A DNA stretch of 64,000 nucleotides from the NCBI GenBank assembly GCA_963757605.1, contig CAVWSF010000001.1, positions 248,001-312,000 of the forward strand. Direction: 5' to 3'. Below are positions 30,490 through 39,587 of this stretch, one piece after another. The notes under the pieces were generated by a model. It saw only the letters and a list, made by a program, of their open reading frames with translations. It had not been told where the DNA came from and made no database searches. Both the position numbers and the translations under genes were made by a program. The first letter of the stretch is position 1. Every line of letters begins with the position of its first letter. The stretch comes from JAICJC01 sp963757605. GTDB lineage: Bacteria; Actinomycetota; Thermoleophilia; Gaiellales; JAICJC01.

Positions 30490-32621
30490 CCCAGCACGAG
30501 TCGCCGCTCGGAGCCGTCGTCGCGGAAGCGGATCGCGACGACGTCGGCCTCGAGCCCGATGACGACGCCGTCGCCGAGCGTCGAGTGGCGCACCTCGTCG
30601 CCCACCGAGAGCGCCGGGATCGGCCTGTCGGGGGCGGCCGCGCTCGACGCCGCGGACGGCCGCGACCAGCCCGACTCGCGGACGCGGTCGACGCCGTCCT
30701 GCGGCAGCTCCGCGAGGAACCGGGACGGCAGGTTGTACCCGCGCGCGCCAAAGATCGTGCGGCTGTGGGCGTGGAGCAGCGTCAGCCGCTCCCTGGCCCG
30801 AGTCATGCCGACGTAGCAGAGCCGCCGCTCCTCGTCCTCGGAGCCCTCCTCGAGCGAGCGCTGGTGGGGGAAGAGCCCCTCCTCCATGCCGATGACGAAC
30901 ACGATCGGGAACTCGAGCCCCTTGGCGTTGTGCAGCGTCATGAGCGTCACATCGGCCCGCTCGACGTCCAGGGCGTCCTGGTCGGAGAAGAGCGAGATCT
31001 CCTGGAGGAAGGCGTCGAGCGAGGCCTCCTCCTGGCCGCGCTCCTCGTACTCGCGAGCCACGCCGACCAGCTCCTGGAGGTTCTCGATGCGGCCCTGCGA
31101 CTCGAACGTCCGCTCGGCCTCGAGCATCCCCATGTAGCCGCTGGCGGCGAGCGTCCGCTCGACGAGCGCCGCCGGGCCGAGCTCGCCGGCCTCGACGCGC
31201 AGATCGTCGATCATCGCGCCGAACTCGCGCACCTTGCCCGAGGCGGCGGCCGAGAGCGAGACGGCGGCGGCGTGCTCGATCGCCTCCCAGAGCGTCCATC
31301 CCATCTGCGAGGCATGCGCGGCCAGACGGTCGAGCGTCGTCTGGCCGATGCCGCGCCGGGGCCGGTTCAGGATCCGCCGCAGCGACACCTCGTCGGCGCT
31401 GTTCGTGATCACCTGGAGGTAGGCGATCGCGTCCTTCACCTCGGCCCGCTCGTAGAACCGCGGCCCGCCGATCACGCGGTAGGGCACGCCCTGGCGCACC
31501 AGCAGGTCCTCCAGCACGCGCGACTGGGCGTTCACCCGGTAGAAGACGGCGATGTCGGCTGCGCTCGCCCCGGCGTCGATCGCCTGGGCGATCTCGCCCG
31601 CCACGAAGCGGGCCTCGGCGTGCTCGTCGTCCGTCTCGACCACCTGCACGGGAAGGCCCGTACCCAGGTCGGACCAGAGCCGCTTCGGCTTGCGCCCGGG
31701 GTTCCGGTCGATCACATGGTTGGCGGCGTCGAGGATCGACTGGGTGGAGCGGTAGTTCTGCTCGAGCGTCACCACGTGCGCGCCCGGGAAGTCGTGCTCG
31801 AACTCCGCGATGTTCCGGATGTCGGCGCCGCGGAAGGCGTAGATCGACTGATCCTGGTCGCCGACGACTGCGAGGTTGCGGTGCCGCTCGGCCAGGAGCG
31901 ACACGAGCCGGAACTGGGCGTGGTTCGTGTCCTGGTACTCGTCGACCATGATGTAGCGCCACCGCTCCTGCCACTCCCGGCGCGCCTGCTCGTTCTGGTC
32001 GAGCAGGAGCACGGCCCGCATGATCAGGTCGTCGAAGTCCATAGCGTTTGCGTCCTGCAGGCGCCGCTCGTAGAGGGCGTACACGTCGGCGGCCGCCTGC
32101 TCGAAGAACGTCGACACCTCGTCGGCGTAGCCCTCGGCCGTGACGAGCCGCTCCTTGGCGCGCGAGATGCGCGCGTGCACGGCCCGCGGCGCGAACCGCT
32201 TGGGGTCGAGGCCGAGCTCCTCGGTGCATGCCTTCACGAGCCGCAGCTGGTCGGCCTGGTCGTAGATCGAGAAGCTCGACGTGTACCCGGCCCGAGCGGC
32301 GTCGCGGCGCAGGAGCCGCCCGCAGGCGGCGTGGAAGGTCATCACCCACATCCGCGACGCGGTGCGGCCGCCGACGAGGCGCTCGACCCGCCCGCGCATC
32401 TCACGGGCGGCGCGGTTCGTGAAGGTGATGGCCAGGATCTCGGACGGCCGCGCCAGGTCGGAGGCGATCAGGTGGGCGACGCGGTGGGTGAGAACACGCG
32501 TCTTCCCGGAGCCGGCACCCGCCACGACCAGGAGCGGGCCCTCGGTCTGCAGGACCGCCTCGCGCTGCTCCGGGTTGAGCGCGTCGAGGAGGGAGTCGTC
32601 CGACCTGACCGCGTGCGCCAC
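30465..32621 (-). CDS. pcrA: ATP-dependent DNA helicase UvrD/PcrA
   Basis: A 718-residue superfamily 1A helicase for DNA repair and replication restart. All motifs are visible: Q-motif LNPEQREAV, Walker A AGAGSGKTR, motif Ia FTNRAAREM, Walker B VDEYQDTN, motif III GDQDQSIYAFRGA, motif IV (NYRST), motif V LMTLHNAKGLEFP, and motif VI VGMTRARERL. The C-terminal ~60 residues form the Tudor-like RNA-polymerase-binding fold of PcrA (SVGDEVRHSTLGDGVVIGLE). Length is typical. It stands alone, followed by the repeat-protein terminator region upstream. Confidence 0.94.
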   Translation of the reverse strand: MAHAVRSDDSLLDALNPEQREAVLQTEGPLLVVAGAGSGKTRVLTHRVAHLIASDLARPSEILAITFTNRAAREMRGRVERLVGGRTASRMWVMTFHAACGRLLRRDAARAGYTSSFSIYDQADQLRLVKACTEELGLDPKRFAPRAVHARISRAKERLVTAEGYADEVSTFFEQAAADVYALYERRLQDANAMDFDDLIMRAVLLLDQNEQARREWQERWRYIMVDEYQDTNHAQFRLVSLLAERHRNLAVVGDQDQSIYAFRGADIRNIAEFEHDFPGAHVVTLEQNYRSTQSILDAANHVIDRNPGRKPKRLWSDLGTGLPVQVVETDDEHAEARFVAGEIAQAIDAGASAADIAVFYRVNAQSRVLEDLLVRQGVPYRVIGGPRFYERAEVKDAIAYLQVITNSADEVSLRRILNRPRRGIGQTTLDRLAAHASQMGWTLWEAIEHAAAVSLSAAASGKVREFGAMIDDLRVEAGELGPAALVERTLAASGYMGMLEAERTFESQGRIENLQELVGVAREYEERGQEEASLDAFLQEISLFSDQDALDVERADVTLMTLHNAKGLEFPIVFVIGMEEGLFPHQRSLEEGSEDEERRLCYVGMTRARERLTLLHAHSRTIFGARGYNLPSRFLAELPQDGVDRVRESGWSRPSAASSAAAPDRPIPALSVGDEVRHSTLGDGVVIGLEADVVAIRFRDDGSERRLVLGYAPLERL

Positions 32622-32701
32622 TACCGGACTGCCCTCACGGGCGGTCGGGTGGCGATCGGAGGCGCAGAGGTGCCCACGAGGTGGATTCTACCGGCGGGGG
32701 T

Positions 32702-32729
32702 GGGCGGCCCGGCCGGAGCCGGGCCGCCC
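32702..32729 (-). terminator. Strong GC hairpin after the repeat-protein gene
   Basis: A perfect 12-bp stem (GGGCGGCCCGGC/GCCGGGCCGCCC) with a 4-base loop lies 12 bases past the stop of the gene ending at 32741. There is no T-run after it, as is common for terminators in high-GC bacteria. Confidence 0.6.
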
Positions 32730-32740
32730 ATGGGGGCCGG

Positions 32741-35329
32741 CTACCGCACCCGCACCATCACCGAGGCGCTCGTCCCGCCCGCGTTTCGGGCGGTCGCCGC
32801 GGCCACGGCCCGAAGGACGTAGCGGCCGGGCAGCGCCGCCACGACGGTGGCGTGGAACGCCGATCGTGCGCTCAGCTTCGGTCGGGCGACGGTGCGCCAG
32901 CCGGAGGCCGTGAGGAGCTGGATCGACACCCGGCCCGCGCGACCGGGAGCCACGCGGCCGCTGAGCCGGAGCGCGCCGCCCCGCCGCATCAGGTGCCGCG
33001 ACGCGGCGAGCGTGACGCGCTGGTGCACGACGAGCGTGCGCTCCGCGCGCACGCTCGGATCGGCCTCGAGCTCGACCCGGTAGACGGTCGTCCGTGCCGG
33101 CGAGACCGAGAACTCGGCGACACCGGTCGCGTCCGCCGTCGCGACCCGGGCGGGGCCGAACGCAACGCTCCCGCCCGGGCGGCCCGAGACCAGGATCCGG
33201 GCCCCGGCCATGCCCGTCCCGTTGCTCGTCGCGGAGAAGCGAAGGACGGCCGTGCGGCCGTGCACGATCGAGGACGGACCGCCCGCCGGCGCGAGCGCGA
33301 GCGAGGCCGGATCGGCGACGGCGAACTGCCACATGACCGGCCCGGCGACGTTCCCGGCGTTGTCGGCCACCGTCACGGCGATCGTGTGCACGCCCGCGCC
33401 GAGGTTCCCGGGCGCATAGGAGAAGTGGCCGCCGCTCAGTGTGCCCCAGCTCGCGACGTCGGAGCCGTCGACGTCGACCACGAGGGTCGCGTCATCGATG
33501 CCGGTGCCGGCGTCGCTCATGTCGAAGGCGATGACGGTCGCGCCGGGGACGATCGAGCCCGCAAGCGGTCTGCGGCCGGCGATCGCGGGCGGCTCCTCGT
33601 CGGCGTCCGTGAACGACCAGGCCAGGGCCGGAGCGGCGTTCCCGGCGAGGTCGGACGCACGCGCGGTGACGCTGTGCACGCCGAACCCGAGCGGCGCCGG
33701 CGGGACGTAGGTGAACCGTCCGGCCGCCAGCGACCCGCCGGCGGTGACGTCGGTACCGTCGATCGCAAGCCTGATCGTGTCGGGGTCGACGCCGATCCCG
33801 GCGTCGACGAGCTGGAACGACACGGCGGGCGTGCGGTCGGAGCCCGACGACCCGTTTCGGGGCGTCGGGTCGGAGAGCACGGGCGGCGTCGCGTCGGCGA
33901 CCGTGAACGTCCACTCGGCCGCCGGCATGGCGTTCCCCGAGCGGTCGGAGACGATGACCTTCACGTGGTGGCTGCCGTACGCGAGGCCGGCGGCCGGGAC
34001 GAGCGCGAAGTGCCCGGCGGCGTACGTGCCGGCGGCCGCGACGTCGGAGCCGTCGAGGACGACGTGGAGCGTGGCCGGATCCACCCCGGTTCCGATGTCC
34101 GCGAGGTCGAAGGCGATCTCGGGCCGCCGGTCCTCCCCGCTCGACCCGTCAGCCGGCGCGGCGTGCGCGAGCGACGGCGGCGTCGTGTCGACGACGGCGA
34201 ACGTCCACGAGCCGTCGCGGCTGTTGCCGGCGCCGTCCGTGGCGTGATAGGTGACGGTGTGGGTGCCGTAGGCCAGGTCGGCCGCCGGCGTGAGGGTCGC
34301 GTCGGAGCCGGAGATCTGCATGGGGGTGCCATCAAGGCTCGCCTCGAACGTGCCGAGCCCGCTCGGCCCGGGATCGACCGAGAACGACACGACCGGGCGG
34401 ACGTTCGTGGTCGAGGGCGCGGGCGACATCGCGGTCGCGGCGGGCGGATGGGCGTCGACCCTGACCGTGACGGGGGTCGTGGTGGACTCCCCGGCCGCGT
34501 CGGCGACGACGACCTCCAGGACGTGGAGGCCGTCGCCCAGGCCGACCGGGCTCGTGCCGAGGGTGGCCGAGTAGGACGGACGGCCGAGGTGCAGCCCCTC
34601 CTGTGCGGGGACGGCGTCCGAGTCGAGCGCCGTGCCGCCGCTGCGAAGCGACGCGGCGGCGACGCCCGCACCCGCGTCGTCGGCATCGACCGTCAGGTTC
34701 ACCTGCTGCGACTGGTTCAGCCAGCCGCCTGCCGTGAGCGGCCCCGACAGCACGACCCTCGGGGCGGTGTCGTCGCGGAGCGTGGCCGTGAGGTCGGTGA
34801 TCCGGATCGTGTTCTTCCACTTGTCGGTGTAGTTGCGGTCGACGTCGGTCTTCAGGAACACGCCGAACGCCTCGTTCCCGGACGGGATCGACCACACGAA
34901 GGCCCCGTCGTCGGGCGTGACGTGGAGCTGCGGCGAGCCCACGAACGACTCGCTGCGAAGGCGGGCCTTCATGTAGGCGTAGGTGTCGTTGGCGGAGGTC
35001 GCCGCTACGACCCTGATGGAGCCGTGCTCGATCGTGGTCGTCTGCGGAGCGAGCCACTCCCAGTAGGCGTTCGCCAGGTGTTCGGCGGTGCCGTAGGCGA
35101 AGATGCGAAGCGTGGTTGGCGACGGCACGTCGCCGTCGGCGCACGGGCCGGGATGGCTCTTGATCGAGCAGCCGGAGAAGCCCGGATCGTGGAAGAACTG
35201 CCAGGCGTCCACGTCCGCATCGGTGCGGACTGCGATGTCGTAGGTGCCGGCATGAGCGACCGGCGAGGCGGCGCCGACCAGGGCGAGCGCGGCTGCCAGC
35301 GCGCCCAGGAGGCGAAGGCGGGGGGACAC
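32741..35329 (-). CDS. Secreted protein with tandem Ig-like (Big-type) repeats
   Basis: 862 residues from GTG 35329, which has AAAGGA upstream; an in-frame ATG further up is possible. A signal peptide ends near AHAGTYD. The first ~240 residues include a Cys pair (FSGCSIKSHPGPC) and a unique domain. From about residue 250 follow at least five repeats of ~90-100 residues: TPP..(S/A)..PA(D/N)GSSG..R.P.I.F.L.D.GTGVDP.T(L/I)..(V/A)(L/I)DG(S/T)DV, then ..Y.P...L..G.H.V...V.D.AGN...W.F. This is the bacterial Ig-like pattern. The last ~100 residues form a different beta-rich module ending RYVLRAVAAATA. No sortase or membrane anchor is seen. Probably an adhesin-like or carbohydrate-binding surface or secreted protein. 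Confidence 0.82.
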   Translation of the reverse strand: MSPRLRLLGALAAALALVGAASPVAHAGTYDIAVRTDADVDAWQFFHDPGFSGCSIKSHPGPCADGDVPSPTTLRIFAYGTAEHLANAYWEWLAPQTTTIEHGSIRVVAATSANDTYAYMKARLRSESFVGSPQLHVTPDDGAFVWSIPSGNEAFGVFLKTDVDRNYTDKWKNTIRITDLTATLRDDTAPRVVLSGPLTAGGWLNQSQQVNLTVDADDAGAGVAAASLRSGGTALDSDAVPAQEGLHLGRPSYSATLGTSPVGLGDGLHVLEVVVADAAGESTTTPVTVRVDAHPPAATAMSPAPSTTNVRPVVSFSVDPGPSGLGTFEASLDGTPMQISGSDATLTPAADLAYGTHTVTYHATDGAGNSRDGSWTFAVVDTTPPSLAHAAPADGSSGEDRRPEIAFDLADIGTGVDPATLHVVLDGSDVAAAGTYAAGHFALVPAAGLAYGSHHVKVIVSDRSGNAMPAAEWTFTVADATPPVLSDPTPRNGSSGSDRTPAVSFQLVDAGIGVDPDTIRLAIDGTDVTAGGSLAAGRFTYVPPAPLGFGVHSVTARASDLAGNAAPALAWSFTDADEEPPAIAGRRPLAGSIVPGATVIAFDMSDAGTGIDDATLVVDVDGSDVASWGTLSGGHFSYAPGNLGAGVHTIAVTVADNAGNVAGPVMWQFAVADPASLALAPAGGPSSIVHGRTAVLRFSATSNGTGMAGARILVSGRPGGSVAFGPARVATADATGVAEFSVSPARTTVYRVELEADPSVRAERTLVVHQRVTLAASRHLMRRGGALRLSGRVAPGRAGRVSIQLLTASGWRTVARPKLSARSAFHATVVAALPGRYVLRAVAAATARNAGGTSASVMVRVR

Positions 35330-35495
35330 AGGGGGTTCCTTTCGCGAGGCGGTGGGTGAGGCAATTCGCATCGTGTTTCGCACCCCCGTCACGACGCTAT
35401 GGGCCGGTGGCCGCAGGTCGGCCGCAGAACTGTCACATTGGCCGTGACATCCCTGATCGGGACGCCCAAGCGGGCCGCGGCCGTAGGTCCGACGC

Positions 35496-36317
35496 GTGCC
35501 ACCGCCCCACCCGACTGAGCTCGCCCGCTTCGAGCGCGACGGCTTCCTGGTGCTGCCCGACGTGCTCGGACCAGCCGAGGTGCGCAGGCTGACCGCGCTT
35601 GTCGAACGCGTCCGCAGGCACGCCGGGGCGGCGGAGGACGGCTCCGTGCACGCGCTCGGGTTCATCGGGCTCGAGCCGGCGTTCGCCGGCCTCGTCGACC
35701 ATCCGCAGGTGCTGGGCGTCGTGTGCGCGACGCTGGGCTGGAACGTCCACATGTACCACTGCCACCTGGACGTCCACCCGCCCGCCCCCGCCGCAGGCCC
35801 GCCGAGGTGGCGCTGGCACCAGGACGGCGGCAGGCAGAACCTCGAGACGGAGACCTCCCCGCGGCCCCGGCTCTCGGTGAAGGTGGCGTGGTTCCTGTCG
35901 GACGCCTCACATCCCGGCCGCGGGAACCTCCAGGTCATCCCCGGGAGCCACCGCCAGAATCGGCTCGCCCGCCCCGAACACGCCGAGCTCGGGTGCCCGC
36001 TCCCGGACGGCGCGACCGAGGTCCTGGCATCGCCCGGCAGCGCGGTCATCTTCGACCGCAGGCTGTGGCACTCCCGCAGCGACAACCGGTCGCAGACGAC
36101 CCGGCGCGCGCTCTTCCTCGCCTACACCTACCGCTGGGTTCGACCGCGCGACCGCTATCCCAAGTCGGCCGCGTGGTTCGCCGGCCTCTCGCCGCTCAGG
36201 CGCCAGCTCCTCGGCGCGGCCGCGACGCCGGAAGGCCACTGGCTCCCCACCGACGCCGACGTGCCGCTCCGGGAGTGGATGAGGGAGCGCGGATTCCCGC
36301 CCGAATCGCTACGCTGA
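35496..36317 (+). CDS. Phytanoyl-CoA dioxygenase (PhyH) family protein
   Basis: A 273-residue Fe(II)/2-oxoglutarate oxygenase-like protein from GTG 35496. The metal triad is present: WHQDGG gives His 108 and Asp 110, and LWHSRSDN gives the distal His at about 192, with the Arg of TTRRALFLAY as the 2-oxoglutarate contact. The start ELARFERDGFLVLPDVL is typical of PhyH. The family hydroxylates lipids, amino acids or small metabolites; the substrate is unknown. It is divergent from the repeat-protein gene. Confidence 0.85.
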   Translation: MPPPHPTELARFERDGFLVLPDVLGPAEVRRLTALVERVRRHAGAAEDGSVHALGFIGLEPAFAGLVDHPQVLGVVCATLGWNVHMYHCHLDVHPPAPAAGPPRWRWHQDGGRQNLETETSPRPRLSVKVAWFLSDASHPGRGNLQVIPGSHRQNRLARPEHAELGCPLPDGATEVLASPGSAVIFDRRLWHSRSDNRSQTTRRALFLAYTYRWVRPRDRYPKSAAWFAGLSPLRRQLLGAAATPEGHWLPTDADVPLREWMRERGFPPESLR

Positions 36318-36322
36318 CCCGG

Positions 36323-36805
36323 ATGTCGAGGGCAGCAGTGCTGTGGGAGCCCAAGCTCGCGCCGACCGGCGCGCTCTTCGACGAGGCGGTCGAGCACGTG
36401 GCCCGGAAGCTCGGCCGCGCGAAGCCGTTCCCCTCTGCCCCGCTCCCGGACGACCGCACGGCGGCCGTCGCGGCGCTCGACGCCTGGGCGGGATCGGATG
36501 TCGACTGGCGCGGCGAGCTGCGTCGCTACTACGAGGAGCACATCCCGGTCCACGTCCGTCCGGCGGCGGCCGTGAACGCGACGCTCCGGCGCCTGCACAC
36601 CGCCGGCGTCCGGCTCGTGTGGGCGACGCCGGGGCCCGTCGAGGCGACCGACGTCCTGCTCCACCACCTCGGCGTCGCCAGGCTGATCGACGAGGTGGTC
36701 ATCGCCCCCTCCGCGGCGGACGCCGCCATCCCCGGGGCGGCCCTCGTCGCGGACGGCGCCGACGAGTTGATCGAGCTGGCCGGCGAGGCGGCGGTGGCGA
36801 CGTGA
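36323..36805 (+). CDS. HAD-like protein lacking the catalytic aspartates (pseudo-phosphatase)
   Basis: A 160-residue protein with HAD topology: an N-terminal strand, a short cap region (RGELRRYYEEHIPVHVRP), the strand-helix AVNATLRRLHTAGVRLVWATPGPVEATDVLLHHLGVARLIDEVV, and VADGADELIELA where motif IV sits. Motif I, DxDGT in active HADs, reads LWEPKLAPTG, so both Asp are gone, and the motif II Ser/Thr lies in WATPGP. It may be a structural or regulatory relative. Start ATG 36323 is 5 bases after the PhyH stop. Its end overlaps the coiled-coil gene by GTGA. Confidence 0.62.
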   Translation: MSRAAVLWEPKLAPTGALFDEAVEHVARKLGRAKPFPSAPLPDDRTAAVAALDAWAGSDVDWRGELRRYYEEHIPVHVRPAAAVNATLRRLHTAGVRLVWATPGPVEATDVLLHHLGVARLIDEVVIAPSAADAAIPGAALVADGADELIELAGEAAVAT

Positions 36806-37011
36806 TCGACGACTCCGACCGGCGGCTCGAGACGCTGCTCGACCGGATCGAGCAGCTGCGCCGCGAGCTCGAGGTGATCGGCCGCCGCTTGGACGGGCTC
36901 GAGGGCCTGAACCGGATCGCCGACGAGATGCACGAGCTGAACAGCTCGCTCCAGACGCTGGCCTACGCGGCCCTCGGCCGCCGCGGGCCGGACGTGCGCA
37001 AGGACCGCTAA
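36802..37011 (+). CDS. Small coiled-coil protein, 69 residues
   Basis: GTG 36802 overlaps the HAD-like stop. The peptide is almost wholly heptad-patterned: DRRLETLLDRIEQLRRELEVIGRRLDGLEGLN, then a second helix HELNSSLQTLAYAALG and a basic end. It is expected to dimerise, perhaps with the HAD-like protein it is coupled to. No family recognised. Its stop overlaps the convergent thrB stop by 4 bases. Confidence 0.6.
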   Translation: MIDDSDRRLETLLDRIEQLRRELEVIGRRLDGLEGLNRIADEMHELNSSLQTLAYAALGRRGPDVRKDR

Positions 37012-37877
37012 CCGACGACGACGCCGTCGCCGGCGACCGCCAGCGGCAGCACGCGTGGTGCGACGTCCGCGAGCGCCTGGGCGACCGCGTCGGCGCCGCC
37101 GCGCTCGCACCAGACGAGGACGGACGGGCCGGCGCCGGAGATCGTGGCGCCGTAGGCCGGGAGGCCGTCGAGCCGGCTGCGGACGGCGTCGAGCAACGGC
37201 ACGAACGGCGCCCGGTAGGGCTCGTGCAGGCGGTCGTCGAGCGCCTCGGACAGAAGCTCGGCGCGGCCCGAGTCGATCGCCGCGACCAGGAGCGCGGCGC
37301 GGGCGGACGTGTACGCGGCGTCGGCGTGGGCGATCGTCTCGGGGAGCGCCTCGCGCGCCAGCTTGGTGGGCAGCTCGTCGTCGGGCACCGCGACCACGAA
37401 GTCGGCCGGGGGCTCGCGCTCGAGCCGGACCGCGGCCGGGCCGGACGCCGCCGTCCAGGCCAGCGTCAGCCCGCCCATGAGCGCCGCCGCGACGTTGTCG
37501 GGATGGCCCTCGAGATCGACCGCCGCAGGCAGCGGGTCCGAGGCCCGGCCGGTCCATGCCAGGCCCGCCGCGATGCCGGCCGTGATCGTGGCCGCACTCG
37601 AACCGAGGCCGCGGTAGAACGGGATCCGGTTTCGCATCTCGAACCGCAGCCCGGCCGGATCGGCGCCCGCCCTGGCAAACGCACGCACGAACAGGTTGTC
37701 CGGGCCGCGCGCCGCCTCCCGCACGCCCTCGCCCTGCACATCGACCTCGATGCCGCCGTCCTGCGCCGGCCCGATGGCGATCTCGTTTCGCAGCTCGAGC
37801 GCGACCGCCAGGCAGTCGAATCCCGGCCCCAGGTTCGCGGCCGAGGCCGGCGCGGTGACGTGCATCCGCTCAGGCAT
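37008..37877 (-). CDS. thrB: Homoserine kinase
   Basis: A 289-residue GHMP kinase that phosphorylates homoserine with ATP, the step before threonine synthase. It has the N-terminal APASAANLGPGFDCLAVAL and the ATP loop PFYRGLGSSAATITAGIA, and the C-terminal GHMP motif appears as YGATISGAGPSVLVW. ATG 37877 overlaps the thrC stop by 8 bases; an internal ATG (MHVTAP) four codons on is equally possible. Length is normal. Confidence 0.93.
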   Translation of the reverse strand: MPERMHVTAPASAANLGPGFDCLAVALELRNEIAIGPAQDGGIEVDVQGEGVREAARGPDNLFVRAFARAGADPAGLRFEMRNRIPFYRGLGSSAATITAGIAAGLAWTGRASDPLPAAVDLEGHPDNVAAALMGGLTLAWTAASGPAAVRLEREPPADFVVAVPDDELPTKLAREALPETIAHADAAYTSARAALLVAAIDSGRAELLSEALDDRLHEPYRAPFVPLLDAVRSRLDGLPAYGATISGAGPSVLVWCERGGADAVAQALADVAPRVLPLAVAGDGVVVG

Positions 37878-38916
37878 GCACCGGCTCCCCGCCCAGCGCC
37901 AGCTCCTCGAGGCTGTCGACGTCGGGCGGGCAGCGCAGGATCTCGGCGCCCTCAGCCCCGGCGATGTCGGGATCCTTGAGGCCGTGGCCGGTGAGCACGC
38001 AGACGACGGTGGAGCCGGGCGCGACGAGCCCGTCGGCCACCGCCTCGATCAGGGCCGCCACCGACGTGGCCGAGGCGGGCTCGCAGAAGACGCCCTCCTC
38101 CTGGGCCAGGAGCCGGTAGGCGCTCAGGATCCGGTCGTCCGGGAGCGCCCGGACGGCGCCGTCCGACTCGCGCACGGCCGCGGTCGCCTCCTCGAGCCGA
38201 GCCGGGTTCCCGATCCGGATCGCGGTCGCGACGGTCTGCGGGCTCGCAACGGGGCGGCCGGTCACGAGCGGCGCCGCACCCTCGGCCTGGCCCGCCAGCA
38301 TCCGCGGCGCGACGCCCGACTCGCGAAAACCCTTCCAGTACGCGGTGATGTTGCCTCCGTTACCAACGGGGAGCGACACCCACGACGGCGTGCCGCCGAG
38401 CTGCTCGAGCACCTCGAACGCCGCCGTCTTCTGGCCCTCCAGCCGGTGCGGGTTCACGGAGTTGAGAAGCGCCAGCGGGCGGCGCTCGACCAGCTCGCGC
38501 ACGAGCCGCAACGCGTCGTCGAAATCGCCCTGCACGGCCACGACGCGCGCGCCGCAGATCTGGGCCTGGGCCAGCTTGCCGCGCGCGATCGCACCCTCCG
38601 GCAGCACCACGGCGAGCCGGATCCCGGCCCGCCCGCAGTACGCCGCCGCCGACGCGGAGGTGTTGCCGGTCGACGCGCACACGGCGGCCGTGGCGCCCTC
38701 CTCGAGCGCCTTCGACACGGCGACGGTCATCCCCCGGTCCTTGAACGACCCGGTGGGGTTCGCGCCCTCGTACTTCAGGTAGACGTCCGCGCCGACGAGC
38801 GCCGAGATGCGGCGGGCCGGCAGGAGCGGTGTCGAGCCCTCGTCGAGCGTGACGATCGGCGTGCGGTCGGTGACCGGGAGCCGGTCGCGGTAGCGCTCGA
38901 TGAGGCCGGGCATCAC
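37870..38916 (-). CDS. thrC: Threonine synthase
   Basis: A 348-residue PLP enzyme converting phosphohomoserine to threonine. PLP lysine is in NPTGSFKDRG; the cofactor-binding ASTGNTSASAAAYCGRAG and SLPVGNGGNITAYWKGF are the expected threonine-synthase forms. It is the shorter type II, without the N-terminal extension. GTG 38916 or ATG 38913 starts it; the ATG overlaps the TrkA-like gene's TGA stop (ATGA). That overlap joins threonine synthesis to potassium regulation in a single operon. Confidence 0.94.
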   Translation of the reverse strand: MMPGLIERYRDRLPVTDRTPIVTLDEGSTPLLPARRISALVGADVYLKYEGANPTGSFKDRGMTVAVSKALEEGATAAVCASTGNTSASAAAYCGRAGIRLAVVLPEGAIARGKLAQAQICGARVVAVQGDFDDALRLVRELVERRPLALLNSVNPHRLEGQKTAAFEVLEQLGGTPSWVSLPVGNGGNITAYWKGFRESGVAPRMLAGQAEGAAPLVTGRPVASPQTVATAIRIGNPARLEEATAAVRESDGAVRALPDDRILSAYRLLAQEEGVFCEPASATSVAALIEAVADGLVAPGSTVVCVLTGHGLKDPDIAGAEGAEILRCPPDVDSLEELALGGEPVHA

Positions 38917-39578
38917 ACGGCAGCCGGCATGAGGACCCGTTTGAGGTCCTCCTCGGCGCCGGGCTCGAGGATGGCCATCACGAGGTCTCCGGGCCGAAGC
39001 TCGGTCTCGCCGACGGCAATCTCCGCCCGGCCCGCCCGGCTCACCGAGATCAGCCGCGACCCACCGGGCAGGTTCAGGTCGCGCACCAGCTGCCCGGCCG
39101 CGGGCGAGCCGGCGTCGATCGCGAACTCGACGATCTCCAGGTTCTCGCGCCGGAGGTCGAGCAGCGTCACCAGCTCGTGGGCCGGGAGCTCGTGCTCGAT
39201 CAGCGCCAGGATCGTCGCGGTCGCCGACACGGTGAGGCTGATCCCGACCATGTCGAAGTGCGGCTGGTTCCTGGGGTCGTTCACCCGAGCGATGCTCTTC
39301 TCGACGCCGTACTTCTCCTTGGCGACCTGGCAGACGATGATGTTGTCCTCGTCGTCGCCGGTGACGGCCACGACGAGGTCGGCCCGCTCCACACCGGCGC
39401 GCTCGAGCACGAAGAGCTCGGTCGCGTCGCCGTAGCGGGCGACGTGCTCGAACCTCGACTCGAGCACGGCATAGCGGTTGCGGTCATTGTCGAGCAGGGT
39501 CACCTCGTGTCCCATCTTGAGCAGCGTCGAGGCCAGGTTGGAGCCGACCTTCCCACCGCCCGCGATCAGGATGTACAC
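38913..39578 (-). CDS. TrkA-family potassium uptake regulatory protein (TrkA_N + TrkA_C)
   Basis: A 221-residue cytosolic gating subunit. The N-terminal Rossmann domain begins MYILIAGGGKVGSNLASTL with the NAD(H) Gly motif and the ribose-binding Asp (LLDNDRNR). The C-terminal half (about residues 140-215) is a TrkA_C/RCK_C ligand domain (GSRLISVSRAGRAEIAVGETELRPGDLVMAI). Start GTG 39578. It lies 9 bases after a second TrkA_N gene and overlaps thrC. No TrkH/KtrB channel gene is seen in the window. Confidence 0.86.
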   Translation of the reverse strand: MYILIAGGGKVGSNLASTLLKMGHEVTLLDNDRNRYAVLESRFEHVARYGDATELFVLERAGVERADLVVAVTGDDEDNIIVCQVAKEKYGVEKSIARVNDPRNQPHFDMVGISLTVSATATILALIEHELPAHELVTLLDLRRENLEIVEFAIDAGSPAAGQLVRDLNLPGGSRLISVSRAGRAEIAVGETELRPGDLVMAILEPGAEEDLKRVLMPAAV

Positions 39579-39587
39579 ACGGCCTCC

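Noticed and set aside
32681..35359. Plus-strand frame of 892 residues over the repeat protein
   Set aside because: It is the shadow of a well-supported minus-strand gene with a signal peptide and regular repeats; its own translation is charged low-complexity sequence.
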